Shown: positions 25,458-36,044 of the stretch, in pieces | How the letters are laid out: each line of letters opens with the position of its first letter | How positions within the stretch are numbered: the stretch's first letter is position 1 | Translations under genes and position numbers: made by a program | Notes under the pieces: model-generated | The model's database searches: none | What the model was told of the DNA's origin: nothing | The model's input: the letters and a program-made list of their open reading frames with translations, nothing else | DNA from: CPC320 sp002336405 | GTDB lineage: Bacteria; Pseudomonadota; Alphaproteobacteria; Rhodobacterales; Rhodobacteraceae | Length of the DNA: 64,000 nt | Assembly: GCA_949372595.1 (NCBI GenBank) | Contig: CASIAN010000013.1 | Location: 1-64,000 of the forward strand | Direction of reading: 5' to 3'

Positions 25458-26216
25458 ATGATGGGTATCCTTGAGGTCAAAAACGTCAACAAACGCTTTG
25501 GGGGGCTACAAGCCCTCGGCGATGTCAATCTTAGCGTGGCAGAAAACTCTGTACACGCGATCATCGGTCCGAATGGCGCCGGCAAATCGACCCTGCTGAA
25601 CTGTTTGGTGGGCAAGCTTATGCCCGACACCGGCAGCGTACTGTTCGATGGGCAATCCGTTTTGGGGCGCACCCCGCATGAAATTAACCAGATGGGCATC
25701 TCACGGGTGTTTCAGACACCAGAAATTTTTGGCGAACTGACAGTTCTGGAAAACATGATGATCCCCTGTTTTGCCAAGCGCGACGGCAGTTTTCGCATGC
25801 ATGCAATCGGGCATATGTTTGACGAAGCCGAGTTGGTCGAAAAAGCCGAGCATATGCTAGAGAGCATGAACATGGCTGGTAAACATCATATGCATGCCGC
25901 GGCGATGTCGCGCGGCGACAAAAGGCGGTTAGAGATTGCCATGTGCTTGGCACAAGAGCCGCGCCTGCTGTTGCTCGATGAACCAACCGCAGGAATGGCG
26001 CGCGCCGATACCAACAATACTATTGATTTGCTAAAACAAATCAAAGACGAACGCGACATCACCATTGCTATTATTGAACATGATATGCATGTGGTCTTTT
26101 CGCTTGCCGAACGGATTACAGTTTTGGCGCAGGGTATGCCCCTGGTTGAAGACACACCCGAAAACATCAAAGGCCACCCCAAGGTAAAAGAAGCCTATCT
26201 GGGCGAGGCACATTAG
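25458..26216 (+). CDS. ABC transporter ATP-binding protein, LivG type
   Basis: This 252-residue ATPase has Walker A GPNGAGKST, the signature MSRGDKRRLEIAMCLA (an SRGDK variant of LSGGQ typical of urea/amide-type transporters), and Walker B LLLLDEPTAGMA. The switch histidine is in IAIIEHDMHVVFSL. Two consecutive ATG codons and a GTG before them are possible starts; AAGGAAG upstream favours one of the ATGs. It acts with the LivF-type ATPase encoded next. Confidence 0.91.
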   Translation: MMGILEVKNVNKRFGGLQALGDVNLSVAENSVHAIIGPNGAGKSTLLNCLVGKLMPDTGSVLFDGQSVLGRTPHEINQMGISRVFQTPEIFGELTVLENMMIPCFAKRDGSFRMHAIGHMFDEAELVEKAEHMLESMNMAGKHHMHAAAMSRGDKRRLEIAMCLAQEPRLLLLDEPTAGMARADTNNTIDLLKQIKDERDITIAIIEHDMHVVFSLAERITVLAQGMPLVEDTPENIKGHPKVKEAYLGEAH

Positions 26217-26227
26217 AGAGGCCGACC

Positions 26228-26983
26228 ATGACCGCACCCTCAGCTTCTTCGCGGCACGCAAGCGCATCCGAGACGACGCAGGCCTATCTGGCTGTGAATA
26301 ATATGCACGCGCATTACGGCGAGAGCTATATTGTTCAAGGCATAACCCTTGCGGTGAACGAAGGCGAAATTCTCGCCCTTCTGGGCCGCAACGGCGCAGG
26401 TAAAACCACGACGCTGCGGACCATTGCTCGGTTGGATGACCCGCAGTTGACCCAAGGTGAGCTATGGCTTGACGGCCAGCGTATCGATAGCATGTCCAGC
26501 CATCAAGCTGCGGTTGCCGGCATCGGTCTGGTACCAGAAGACCGCCGAATTATTGCCGGTCTCACCGTTGAGGAAAACTTGCAATTGGCACAGATAGCCG
26601 AGCCGGTTGGCTGGTCATTGTCACGGATTTACGATCTGTTTCCCCGCCTAGAGGAACGCCGCAAACAAGAGGGCATCACCCTTTCTGGCGGCGAACAACA
26701 AATGCTGTCGATCGCCCGGGCATTGGCCCGCCAGATAAAGGTGTTGTTGCTGGACGAGCCCTATGAGGGGCTGGCCCCAGTCATCGTTGACGAGATCGAA
26801 AAAACCCTGCGTCTTATCAAGCAAGAGGGTATGACCACAATTATTGTAGAGCAAAACGCCGTGCGTGCCCTTAAACTGGCCGACCGTGCCGTAATCCTAG
26901 ACACAGGCCAAATTGTCTTTGACGGCAGTGCCCAGGACGTGCTGGACGATGAAGCTTTGCGGGCTGAGTATCTGGCGATATAA
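26228..26983 (+). CDS. ABC transporter ATP-binding protein, LivF type
   Basis: This 251-residue second ATPase of the transporter has Walker A GRNGAGKTT, signature LSGGEQQMLSIARAL, Walker B VLLLDEPYEGLAP, and the LivF-typical linker GIGLVPEDRRIIAGLTVEEN. It has about 20 extra residues at the N-terminus before the ABC domain begins (YLAVNNMHAHYGE). It is the last gene of the five-gene operon and is followed 121 bases later by acetyl-CoA synthetase in the same direction. Confidence 0.92.
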   Translation: MTAPSASSRHASASETTQAYLAVNNMHAHYGESYIVQGITLAVNEGEILALLGRNGAGKTTTLRTIARLDDPQLTQGELWLDGQRIDSMSSHQAAVAGIGLVPEDRRIIAGLTVEENLQLAQIAEPVGWSLSRIYDLFPRLEERRKQEGITLSGGEQQMLSIARALARQIKVLLLDEPYEGLAPVIVDEIEKTLRLIKQEGMTTIIVEQNAVRALKLADRAVILDTGQIVFDGSAQDVLDDEALRAEYLAI

Positions 26984-27104
26984 ACACGCCGACAGCAGCG
27001 CTCTTTGACTTGAAGTTAAACGAACATCGCCTTTGGTGTCGCCTTGCATTTATCGACGTAAATACCTAGCCTATCAAAATTGACCCATAAACAGAAGGCA
27101 CATC

Positions 27105-29045
27105 ATGTCTGAAAAACGTTTTCCGCCCTCCAATGCATTTGCCGCCAACGCGCATATCAATGCATCAAAATACACAGAAATGTACGCCGCATCCATCGCC
27201 GACCCCGATGCTTTTTGGCGCGAACATGGCAAGCGGGTTGACTGGATCAAGCCTTTTTCAATTACTAAAAATGTCAACTTTAATCATCCCGATGTCTCAA
27301 TCAAATGGTTTGAAGACGGGGTGCTAAACGTGTCAGCCAATTGCATTGACCGTCATCTGGAAACCCGGGGCGAGCAGATAGCAATCATCTGGGAAGGCGA
27401 CAATCCCAACGATAGCAAACACGTCACCTATCGCGAAATGCACACGCAGGTCTGTAAAATGGCCAACGTCTATAAAAACCTTGGTGTCAGCAAAGGCGAC
27501 CGCGTCGTCCTTTACATGCCGATGATCCCCGAGGCCGCCTATGCCATGCTGGCTTGCGCCCGTATCGGCGCGGTGCATTCAATAGTCTTTGCGGGCTTTT
27601 CGCCCGAAGCACTGGCCGCCCGCGTCAATGGCTGCAAAGCCTCACTGGTGGTGACGGCAGACGAGGCACCCCGCGGCGGACGCAACACTGCGCTGAAATC
27701 AAATGTTGATAAAGCCCTGACCATCTGTGGCGATGTCACAACGCTGGTCGTCGAACGCACGGGTGCCGATGTGTTGATGAAACAGGGACGCGATCATTCG
27801 TTCACCGCTGCGATGGCCAGCGCTTCACCCGATTGTGCGCCAGAGCCGATGAACGCAGAAGATCCGCTTTTCATCTTGTATACTTCGGGGTCCACCGGGG
27901 CGCCAAAAGGCGTTGTACACACCACAGGCGGCTATCTGGTCTGGGCCTCAATGACCCATGAGATGGTGTTCGATTATCACGACGGCGATGTCTATTGGTG
28001 CACAGCCGATGTCGGCTGGGTGACCGGTCACAGCTATATTGTCTATGGGCCGTTGGCCAATGGCGCACAAACGCTGATGTTTGAAGGCGTACCGACCTAT
28101 CCAGATGCATCGAGGTTCTGGCAGGTCTGTGAAAAGCACAAAGTCAATCAATTCTATACTGCGCCCACAGCCATCCGGGCGCTCATGGGACAGGGCAATG
28201 CGTTTGTCGAAAAGTGCGATTTAAGCAGCCTGAAGCTTTTAGGGACCGTCGGTGAACCGATCAATCCAGAGGCTTGGAACTGGTATCATGACGTGGTTGG
28301 AAAAGGTAACTGCCCAATCGTCGACACATGGTGGCAGACCGAAACCGGCGGTCACCTTCTGACCCCCTTGCCCGGGGCTACCACCACCAAGCCGGGCTCT
28401 GCAACAAACCCGTTTTTCGGCGTGGTACCGGTGATCCTCGATCCTACCACCGGGGCTGAGCTGACCAGCACCGAAGCCGAAGGTGTGCTGTGTATCAAGG
28501 ACAGCTGGCCCGGTCAGATGCGCACCGTTTACGGTGATCACGACCGATTTGTGAAAACCTATTTCTCAGATTTCAAAGGCTATTACTTCTCGGGTGATGG
28601 CTGCAGACGTGATGCGGATGGCTATTATTGGATCACCGGCCGGGTCGATGATGTGCTCAACGTTTCGGGCCACCGCATGGGCACTGCCGAAGTCGAAAGC
28701 GCACTTGTGGCACATCCCAAAGTCTCTGAGGCGGCGGTTGTCGGCTATCCCCATGACATCAAGGGACAGGGCATTTACTGCTATGTGACGCTTATGGCCG
28801 GAGAAGCTTCCAACGAAGAACTGCGGCTGGAGCTGCGCAATTGGGTACGCAAGGAAATCGGCCCAATTGCATCGCCTGATCTGATTCAGTGGGCCCCGGG
28901 GTTGCCTAAAACCCGCTCAGGCAAAATAATGCGGCGCATCCTGCGCAAAATAGCCGAAAATGACTATGGCGCACTTGGCGACACCTCAACATTGGCAGAT
29001 CCATCGGTGGTGGACGAACTCATCGAAAATCGCGCCAACCGCTAG
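27105..29045 (+). CDS. acs: Acetyl-CoA synthetase (AMP-forming)
   Basis: This 646-residue enzyme activates acetate with ATP and CoA to acetyl-CoA. The AMP-binding loop YTSGSTGAPKGVVHTTGGYL (about residues 263-282) and the WWQTETGGHLLTPLPG motif (about 413-428) are intact. The C-terminal catalytic lysine lies in SGKIMRRILRKIA, the site that is acetylated in well-studied homologues. Length matches the family (about 650). It follows the ABC transporter operon, and a RamB-like regulator sits at the other end of that operon, which suggests co-control of carboxylate uptake and activation. Confidence 0.95.
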   Translation: MSEKRFPPSNAFAANAHINASKYTEMYAASIADPDAFWREHGKRVDWIKPFSITKNVNFNHPDVSIKWFEDGVLNVSANCIDRHLETRGEQIAIIWEGDNPNDSKHVTYREMHTQVCKMANVYKNLGVSKGDRVVLYMPMIPEAAYAMLACARIGAVHSIVFAGFSPEALAARVNGCKASLVVTADEAPRGGRNTALKSNVDKALTICGDVTTLVVERTGADVLMKQGRDHSFTAAMASASPDCAPEPMNAEDPLFILYTSGSTGAPKGVVHTTGGYLVWASMTHEMVFDYHDGDVYWCTADVGWVTGHSYIVYGPLANGAQTLMFEGVPTYPDASRFWQVCEKHKVNQFYTAPTAIRALMGQGNAFVEKCDLSSLKLLGTVGEPINPEAWNWYHDVVGKGNCPIVDTWWQTETGGHLLTPLPGATTTKPGSATNPFFGVVPVILDPTTGAELTSTEAEGVLCIKDSWPGQMRTVYGDHDRFVKTYFSDFKGYYFSGDGCRRDADGYYWITGRVDDVLNVSGHRMGTAEVESALVAHPKVSEAAVVGYPHDIKGQGIYCYVTLMAGEASNEELRLELRNWVRKEIGPIASPDLIQWAPGLPKTRSGKIMRRILRKIAENDYGALGDTSTLADPSVVDELIENRANR

Positions 29046-30601
29046 GCGTTTTTCTGACCCGACCTCAGAGCGCGCTCAGCAAGGCGCGCTCTGAGGTCGG
29101 TTTTCAGCACTTTGCCATAATTATTCTTGGGCAGTTCCGAAATCTCTATATAGGCTTTGGGCCGCTTGAAACGCGCGATCTGTGCAACACAATGGGCCGC
29201 AAGTGCCGCCTCATCTAGCTGATAGTCTTTATTTATGACGACAAACGCTGCCACCACCTCACCCCAATCGGCATCAGCGCGCCCAACCACCGAGACCTCG
29301 GACACCGAAGGGTGCGTCAGTAATACCTCTTCCACCTCGCGTGGGTAAATATTGCTGCCACCCGAAATAATCAGATCTTTAGACCTATCTTTCAGCGTCA
29401 GATACCCCTCGTCATCCAATTGTCCCATATCGCCAGTGCGCAGCCAGCCGTGCACCAACGCCCGGGCTGTGGCCGCAGGGTTTCGCCAATACCCCGGCAT
29501 CACCGCATCACCGCGCACAATAATTTCGCCCGTCGCGCCATTCGGCATTTTGCGTCCCTGCACATCTGCAATCCTAACCTGCGCAGCGGCCTGCGCCCGC
29601 CCGACCGAGGCCAGTCGCGCCCGCCAGCGGGGATGGCTGCGATCCGCTACATCCGCCCGCGACAAGGCGGTGATGCACATAGGGCATTCACCTTGACCAT
29701 AAATCTGGATAAAAATCGGACCAAAGCAACTGACTGCTGCGATGATATCCTCTTGATACATTGGCCCACCTCCATAGATGACGCTGCGTAGCCCCGCGCC
29801 AGTCTGACCAGTGGCTTTAGCGGCCTCGGTCATACGTTTGACCATGGTCGGGGCCGCAAAAAGATGCGCCCGCTCAAAGTGTTTTGCCAGATCAAAAATT
29901 TCCAAAGCGTCAAATCCACCAGAGCGCGGCAAAACGTGGCGCGCCCCAACAAGAACATGCATCACGTTATACAGGCCGGCCCCATGTGACAGTGGCGCTG
30001 CATAAATCGCCACATCCGGGGTCTCTACTGAATCGACATCCGAAAAATACGTCAACGCCATCACCTGCAGCATGCGGTGGGTGATCATCACCCCCTTGGG
30101 CCGGCCAGTGGTGCCTGAGGTGTAAAACAACCACGCCAGATCCTCTGCAGCGCGCACCGCAATATCCGGGTCTGCCTCGAACTCAAACAATTCGGCAAAC
30201 TCAGTTCCCGCCAGATCAATCACCCGCCCAACACCGGTTTGGGCGTGGACGTGTTCTTGCAATGGCGCGGCAAGATCAGCGGATGCAAAGGTCAGCGCGA
30301 CCTCGGCATCCCCCATAATCCAAGCCACCTCACGCGGGTGCAGCTTGGCATTGATCGGGACGACCACCGCCCCTGCATACCATGCCCCATAGAGCAAAAT
30401 CAGATACTCGGGAACATTGGTCAAATGCAGGGCAATACGATCGCCAACCTGAATACCCGAGGCCTTAAACCAGGCGGCGGCCTGCGCAGCGCAGTGATCA
30501 AATTGCCCATAATTGGCAATCTGTCGCACACCGACAAACAGCGCCGGACGCTGAGGATGGGCCCGCGCCATCCTTTGCAGCCAAAGCGATATATTCATCA
30601 T
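29042..30601 (-). CDS. AMP-dependent acyl-CoA synthetase/ligase
   Basis: This 519-residue class I adenylate-forming enzyme probably activates a medium-chain, aromatic or dicarboxylic acid as its CoA ester. The P-loop-like motif is FYTSGTTGRPKGVMITH (about residues 160-176). Other motifs are IYGQGECPMCITALS, GWLRTGDMGQLDDEGYLTLK and the C-terminal lysine region LPKNNYGKVLKTDLRARL. The specific acid cannot be told from sequence. It converges with acs: the stop codons overlap by four bases, and the acs terminator stem lies inside this gene's last codons. Confidence 0.87.
   Translation of the reverse strand: MMNISLWLQRMARAHPQRPALFVGVRQIANYGQFDHCAAQAAAWFKASGIQVGDRIALHLTNVPEYLILLYGAWYAGAVVVPINAKLHPREVAWIMGDAEVALTFASADLAAPLQEHVHAQTGVGRVIDLAGTEFAELFEFEADPDIAVRAAEDLAWLFYTSGTTGRPKGVMITHRMLQVMALTYFSDVDSVETPDVAIYAAPLSHGAGLYNVMHVLVGARHVLPRSGGFDALEIFDLAKHFERAHLFAAPTMVKRMTEAAKATGQTGAGLRSVIYGGGPMYQEDIIAAVSCFGPIFIQIYGQGECPMCITALSRADVADRSHPRWRARLASVGRAQAAAQVRIADVQGRKMPNGATGEIIVRGDAVMPGYWRNPAATARALVHGWLRTGDMGQLDDEGYLTLKDRSKDLIISGGSNIYPREVEEVLLTHPSVSEVSVVGRADADWGEVVAAFVVINKDYQLDEAALAAHCVAQIARFKRPKAYIEISELPKNNYGKVLKTDLRARLAERALRSGQKNA
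29059..29104 (+). terminator. acs: Strong rho-independent terminator of acs
   Basis: A perfect 17-base stem (CCGACCTCAGAGCGCGC at 29059-29075 with its complement at 29084-29100, eight-base loop) is followed by TTTT. It begins 14 bases after the acs stop and is entirely inside the 3' coding end of the opposing acyl-CoA synthetase gene, so the terminator doubles as coding sequence. Confidence 0.85.
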
Positions 30602-30879
30602 TCTCCCCCTAAAGTCTGTCCTTTAACGCGCTTTACCGCCCCCTGGTGGTACCAACCAATGCCTGATGTGCCCTCAGATTGTTTTCAAGTCCCAGACCAG
30701 TAATTTAGACTATTTAACTCTTGTGTTACTCAGGTACGAATTTAAACTTGTCCTTCCAAGTTGAAAATACCCACAAGATCATCAGTAGCCGACTTTTCCT
30801 TTCGCACCATATATTGTAGTAAATCACAAAGCGGGTAAAAAAACCGCCGCATACAGGTCTAAAACCAGTTGAGGATAGA

Positions 30880-31365
30880 ATGACAAAAAAAAATAATGAC
30901 GATGATGTAATATTCATTCAAGCCCTCGCCACGGTGCTCCGCAACAATGACCTGACCGAATTACAAGTTGAACGACAGGATGGCGATGATCGTAGCCTGA
31001 ACATCCATCTCAGCCGAGCAATCCCTGTCCCCGCCGCTGTGGCGCCGGTTGCGGCCCCTGGTGCAATCACTGCGGCACCGGCTGCTGCGATAGCAGCGGT
31101 AGAAAACGCCCCCGACGACCCCGCCAGCCACCCCGGAGCGGTCACCTCACCAATGGTTGGGACCGTCTATATGCAGGCTGAACCAGGCGCAGCGCCATTT
31201 TCAGCAATTGGTGCAAAAGTCAGCGAGGGCGACACCCTGCTGATCGTAGAGGCGATGAAGACGATGAACCACATTCCCGCCCCACGATCAGGTGTCATCA
31301 CTCGGATACTGGTCGAAGACGGAGCCGCCGTCGAATACGGGGCTCCTTTGGTTATTTTGGAATAA
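30880..31365 (+). CDS. accB: Acetyl-CoA carboxylase biotin carboxyl carrier protein
   Basis: This 161-residue subunit of acetyl-CoA carboxylase carries CO2 on biotin in the first step of fatty-acid synthesis. The biotinylated lysine is in the EAMKTMNH motif (about residue 125), inside a C-terminal biotinyl domain. An alanine/proline-rich hinge separates it from the N-terminal helix. GTTGAGGA precedes the ATG. It lies nine bases upstream of accC in the usual accBC operon. The 278 bases upstream are the divergent promoter region shared with the acyl-CoA synthetase. Confidence 0.95.
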   Translation: MTKKNNDDDVIFIQALATVLRNNDLTELQVERQDGDDRSLNIHLSRAIPVPAAVAPVAAPGAITAAPAAAIAAVENAPDDPASHPGAVTSPMVGTVYMQAEPGAAPFSAIGAKVSEGDTLLIVEAMKTMNHIPAPRSGVITRILVEDGAAVEYGAPLVILE

Positions 31366-31374
31366 GAGATCACC

Positions 31375-32724
31375 ATGTTTAACAAGATCCTGATTGCCAA
31401 CCGCGGAGAAATTGCGCTGCGGGTCATCCGTGCCTGCCGCGAAATGGGCATCGCATCGGTTGCCGTGCATTCCACCGCCGATAGCGATGCAATGCATGTC
31501 CGTATGGCCGACGAATCGGTCTGCATTGGCCCTCCAAGCGCCACCGACAGCTATCTTTCGATCCCAGCAATCATTGCTGCGTGTGAAATCACCGGTGCGC
31601 AAGCGATCCATCCCGGCTATGGATTCCTGTCTGAGAACGCCAGTTTTGTGCAGGTCATTGAAGACCACGGTTTGACCTTTATTGGCCCCACAGCCCAACA
31701 TATCCGTATCATGGGCGATAAAATTTCAGCGAAAGACTCTATGAAAGATCTGGGTGTGCCCTGCGTGCCAGGCTCAGACGGTGGCGTACCAACGCTTGAG
31801 GATGCCAAACGCATCGGCGCCGAGATGGGCTATCCGGTGATCATCAAAGCCACCGCCGGAGGTGGCGGTCGCGGAATGAAAGTCGCCCGAAGCGCCGATG
31901 AAATGGAAAGCGCTTTTCTGACCGCGCGCGCCGAGGGCAAGGCCGCGTTCGGCAATGCCGAAGTGTATATCGAAAAGTACTTAACCACGCCGCGCCATAT
32001 CGAAATTCAAGTATTTGGCGATGGCAAGGGCCAAGCTGTGCATCTGGGCGAACGCGATTGTTCACTGCAGAGGCGTCATCAAAAAGTCTTTGAAGAGGCG
32101 CCAGGACCTACTATTTCAGCCGATGAGCGGGCACAGATTGGCAAGACCTGTGCCGATGCCGTAGCTAAAATCGACTATATCGGGGCTGGAACAATCGAGT
32201 TTCTCTATGAGAAAGGCGCGTTTTATTTCATTGAGATGAACACCCGCCTGCAAGTCGAGCACCCGGTAACCGAGGCAATTTTTGGCGTCGATCTGGTCCG
32301 CGAGCAAATCCGCGTTGCCGCCGGGCTGCCGATGTCTTTTGGCCAAGAGGATCTGACTATCAACGGCCATGCAATCGAAGTGCGAATCAATGCGGAAAGG
32401 CTGCCCAACTTTGCACCCTGCCCTGGCACCGTCAGCCAGTATCATGCACCGGGCGGCCTTGGGGTACGGATGGATTCAGCCTTGTATACCGGCTATGCGA
32501 TCCCACCCTATTATGACAGTCTGATCGGCAAGCTAATCGTGCATGGTCGCGACCGCCCCGAAGCGTTGGCGCGTCTGAGCCGCGCGTTGGGAGAATTAAT
32601 CGTAGATGGGGTAGAGACCACCGTGCCGCTGTTTGATGCCCTGCTGCGCGAGGCCGATGTCCAGCAAGGCACCTATACCATTCATTGGCTGGAAACATGG
32701 CTGGATAAAACGTTTTCAAGCTGA
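31375..32724 (+). CDS. accC: Biotin carboxylase subunit of acetyl-CoA carboxylase
   Basis: This 449-residue ATP-grasp enzyme carboxylates biotin on AccB with ATP and bicarbonate. The N-terminal domain begins MFNKILIANRGEIALRVIRA. The glycine-rich ATP loop is KATAGGGGRGMKVARS, and the active-site pattern EMNTRLQVEHPVTE (about residues 287-300) is intact. Length is standard (449 in E. coli). It is cotranscribed with accB and probably with aat, which starts 28 bases downstream. Confidence 0.96.
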   Translation: MFNKILIANRGEIALRVIRACREMGIASVAVHSTADSDAMHVRMADESVCIGPPSATDSYLSIPAIIAACEITGAQAIHPGYGFLSENASFVQVIEDHGLTFIGPTAQHIRIMGDKISAKDSMKDLGVPCVPGSDGGVPTLEDAKRIGAEMGYPVIIKATAGGGGRGMKVARSADEMESAFLTARAEGKAAFGNAEVYIEKYLTTPRHIEIQVFGDGKGQAVHLGERDCSLQRRHQKVFEEAPGPTISADERAQIGKTCADAVAKIDYIGAGTIEFLYEKGAFYFIEMNTRLQVEHPVTEAIFGVDLVREQIRVAAGLPMSFGQEDLTINGHAIEVRINAERLPNFAPCPGTVSQYHAPGGLGVRMDSALYTGYAIPPYYDSLIGKLIVHGRDRPEALARLSRALGELIVDGVETTVPLFDALLREADVQQGTYTIHWLETWLDKTFSS

Positions 32725-32752
32725 CCCAGTCCACACATAACTGAGGACGAAT

Positions 32753-33397
32753 ATGGCCTCTGACATCCTGAGCACCGAGATACTGCTGGAGGCTTACCGC
32801 TCTGGAGCATTTCCGATGGCAGAAGATCGTAACAGCAGCGAGTTATTCTGGGTCAACCCACAGGAACGCGGGGTGGTCCCACTTGATCGGTTTCATATTT
32901 CACGCTCACTGGCGCGGCAATTGCGCAAGGAACAGCATCAGATCAAGATCAATCACGATTTTGATGCCGTGATTGCCGGTTGTGCCGCCCGCGATGATAC
33001 TTGGATCAGCGCCGATATTCAACGCGCCTATCGCCGGTTGTTTGAAATTGGCCATGTGCACACGACAGAAGTCTATGACGGGACACGACTGGTGGGGGGT
33101 GTTTACGGGGTCAGCATCGGCGCGGCATATTTTGGTGAAAGCATGTTTTCATGCACAACCAGCGCCTCTAAAATAGCGCTCGCTTATCTTGTCGACCGTC
33201 TGCGTTTGGCGGGATTTCAATTGTTTGATACGCAGTTCATAACCCCGCATCTGGCATCTCTTGGCGCCATTGAAATCAGCCGAGACACCTATTTGGCGGC
33301 CTTGTCAGTCGCGCTTAGCCAACCGGCCGACTTTACCGCTCCGGCCGTTCCACCGCGCGCTCAAGATATTATACAGCGCAATACCCAGACATCATAG
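32753..33397 (+). CDS. aat: Leucyl/phenylalanyl-tRNA-protein transferase
   Basis: This 214-residue enzyme transfers Leu or Phe from tRNA to N-terminal Arg or Lys of proteins, marking them for ClpAP degradation. The family start YRSGAFPMAEDRNSSELFWV and the central GGVYGVSIGAAYFGESMFS motif are clear. It follows accC by 28 bases. Its last 37 bases overlap the converging DUF2155 gene, so both C-termini share DNA. Confidence 0.94.
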   Translation: MASDILSTEILLEAYRSGAFPMAEDRNSSELFWVNPQERGVVPLDRFHISRSLARQLRKEQHQIKINHDFDAVIAGCAARDDTWISADIQRAYRRLFEIGHVHTTEVYDGTRLVGGVYGVSIGAAYFGESMFSCTTSASKIALAYLVDRLRLAGFQLFDTQFITPHLASLGAIEISRDTYLAALSVALSQPADFTAPAVPPRAQDIIQRNTQTS

Positions 33398-33726
33398 CGC
33401 GGGTGATCCAACGCACTGATCGCCGGTGAGGATGCAATCATCCAACCGCGGAAAAAAGGCTCTGTGGCGCCAGCTTCGCGAATGTCGAGTTGTGCAAAAG
33501 CATCGCCCGAAGGGTTATCTGCCGGGTACCGACAATCTGTCAACTCAATCTGCAGTTTGCCAATACTATGGCGCTGCAAAAGCCCAAACTCAAGATCTGC
33601 AGTTCTACCACTGACCTTATCGAGCGTCCTGATCATCGCACCTTGGCCACTGCGGGCCGCCTCTTGGGCGTTGGTAGCGTCTGGTGTCAAATTGAGCAGA
33701 AGCACGCAAATCAGAGCAAGCCTCAC
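33361..33726 (-). CDS. DUF2155 exported protein
   Basis: This 121-residue secreted protein has a signal peptide (MRLALICVLLLNLTPDATNA, cleavage near residue 20). The DUF2155 body contains MIRTLDKVSGRTADLEFG, an LTDCRYPADNPSGDAFAQL stretch and a C-terminal HPRYDVWVLRC. The two cysteines may form a disulfide. The family is typical of Alphaproteobacteria and its function is unknown. It overlaps the upstream mlaD-like gene by four bases, which suggests an envelope-related job. The 3' end overlaps aat. Confidence 0.87.
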   Translation of the reverse strand: MRLALICVLLLNLTPDATNAQEAARSGQGAMIRTLDKVSGRTADLEFGLLQRHSIGKLQIELTDCRYPADNPSGDAFAQLDIREAGATEPFFRGWMIASSPAISALDHPRYDVWVLRCIIS

Positions 33727-34184
33727 TCTGAGTTGCCTCCAGAGACAAACTTGAGCAGCAGCGTTGTCAGGCTGACAGCGCTTTGCGTGTCTTCGATCTG
33801 GTCGCCTGAGGCAAAGTAAAATGGTGACCCGCCAGGCATAATCTCAACAAAATTGCCTCCCAAAAGCCCCTCGGAAGAGATAACCACCGCACTGTCATCA
33901 GGAATTTCAACCCCAGATCCCAGCGTCAGATCAGTCTCAGCACGATAGGTTTCAGGATTGAGCGTGACAGCAGTCACCGTACCGATCTTGACCCCAGCCA
34001 AACGCACATCAGTGCCTGTCCCCACTCCCTCTAACGACCGAAACGAGGCCGTTAGGACATAGTTACTCTGGCCAACCCCAATACCCAAACCAGTCGATTG
34101 CGCCGCAAAGACCCCAAAGGAAATAGCTGCAACAATAACGACCGCGCCAACAAAGGCTTCTATTTTGTTTTCTGACATCGCCAA
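33723..34184 (-). CDS. mlaD: MlaD-family outer-membrane lipid-transport protein
   Basis: This 153-residue MCE-domain protein has one N-terminal membrane helix (about residues 8-28). The MCE domain follows (YVLTASFRSLEGVGTGTDVR, then LAGVKIGTVTAVTLN and GLLGGNFVEIMPGG). MlaD hexamers shuttle phospholipids between membranes together with MlaFEB. Those genes are not here, so the subunit is encoded apart from its transporter. It lies six bases downstream of the NDUFA12 gene and overlaps DUF2155 by four bases. Confidence 0.9.
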   Translation of the reverse strand: MAMSENKIEAFVGAVVIVAAISFGVFAAQSTGLGIGVGQSNYVLTASFRSLEGVGTGTDVRLAGVKIGTVTAVTLNPETYRAETDLTLGSGVEIPDDSAVVISSEGLLGGNFVEIMPGGSPFYFASGDQIEDTQSAVSLTTLLLKFVSGGNSE

Positions 34185-34190
34185 ATCGTC

Positions 34191-34574
34191 CTATTCCGGT
34201 GTCCATGCCTCATAGTCTTTGCGTTGCGCCGGCACTGCAAGACGCAGAGATCCCGTTGGCGCATAGGCCGCTGATGAACCGGTCAAATTGGCCTGATGGG
34301 GTTTTTCCCAAAGCTGATGACGCAGCGGTACGTCGCTTGGTGGGTCATTCCACGTACGGTGCAACCATCCATGCCAGTCCGGACTGATCCTGCTGGCTTC
34401 ACATTCCCCGTTAAATATTACCCAACGGCGCTTGTCATCGGCGGTATGGTAGTAAACATTACCCTGATCGTCGCTGCCAACACGCAGGCCTTTGCGCCAT
34501 GTGAACAACTGGGTACCTATCGTTTGACTGTCCCACCAGGTCACTGCCCTTAGAAGCGTTTTAAAGATACTCAT
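34191..34574 (-). CDS. NADH:ubiquinone oxidoreductase accessory subunit, NDUFA12 (B17.2) family
   Basis: This 127-residue homologue of the mitochondrial complex I supernumerary subunit NDUFA12 is found in Alphaproteobacteria. The signature NVYYHTADDKRRWVIFNGE (about residues 39-57) is followed by SRISPDWHGWLHRTWNDPP and the WEKPHQANLTGSSAAYAP motif. It binds complex I at the peripheral/membrane arm junction. As in relatives it lies away from the nuo operon, beside mlaD and DUF2155 genes. Confidence 0.93.
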   Translation of the reverse strand: MSIFKTLLRAVTWWDSQTIGTQLFTWRKGLRVGSDDQGNVYYHTADDKRRWVIFNGECEASRISPDWHGWLHRTWNDPPSDVPLRHQLWEKPHQANLTGSSAAYAPTGSLRLAVPAQRKDYEAWTPE

Positions 34575-34666
34575 CGCGACACCTCCTTACCGTTTATGCG
34601 GAATTTACCGCCCCCCAAAAAAGGCAGTAAATTTCCACTTCAAAGACCGCGCAGACTGTTTAATTC

Positions 34667-35932
<1,266 letters not shown>

Positions 35933-36044
35933 TTTTTACCTTTCGGTCCTTGAGTATCGGAAGCTGCATGTCGCACAACTCTCGTGTTTAGTTTAGGACA
36001 GCCAAACTGTCATCACAACGTCAAACTTCAACAAACGCAGGTTG

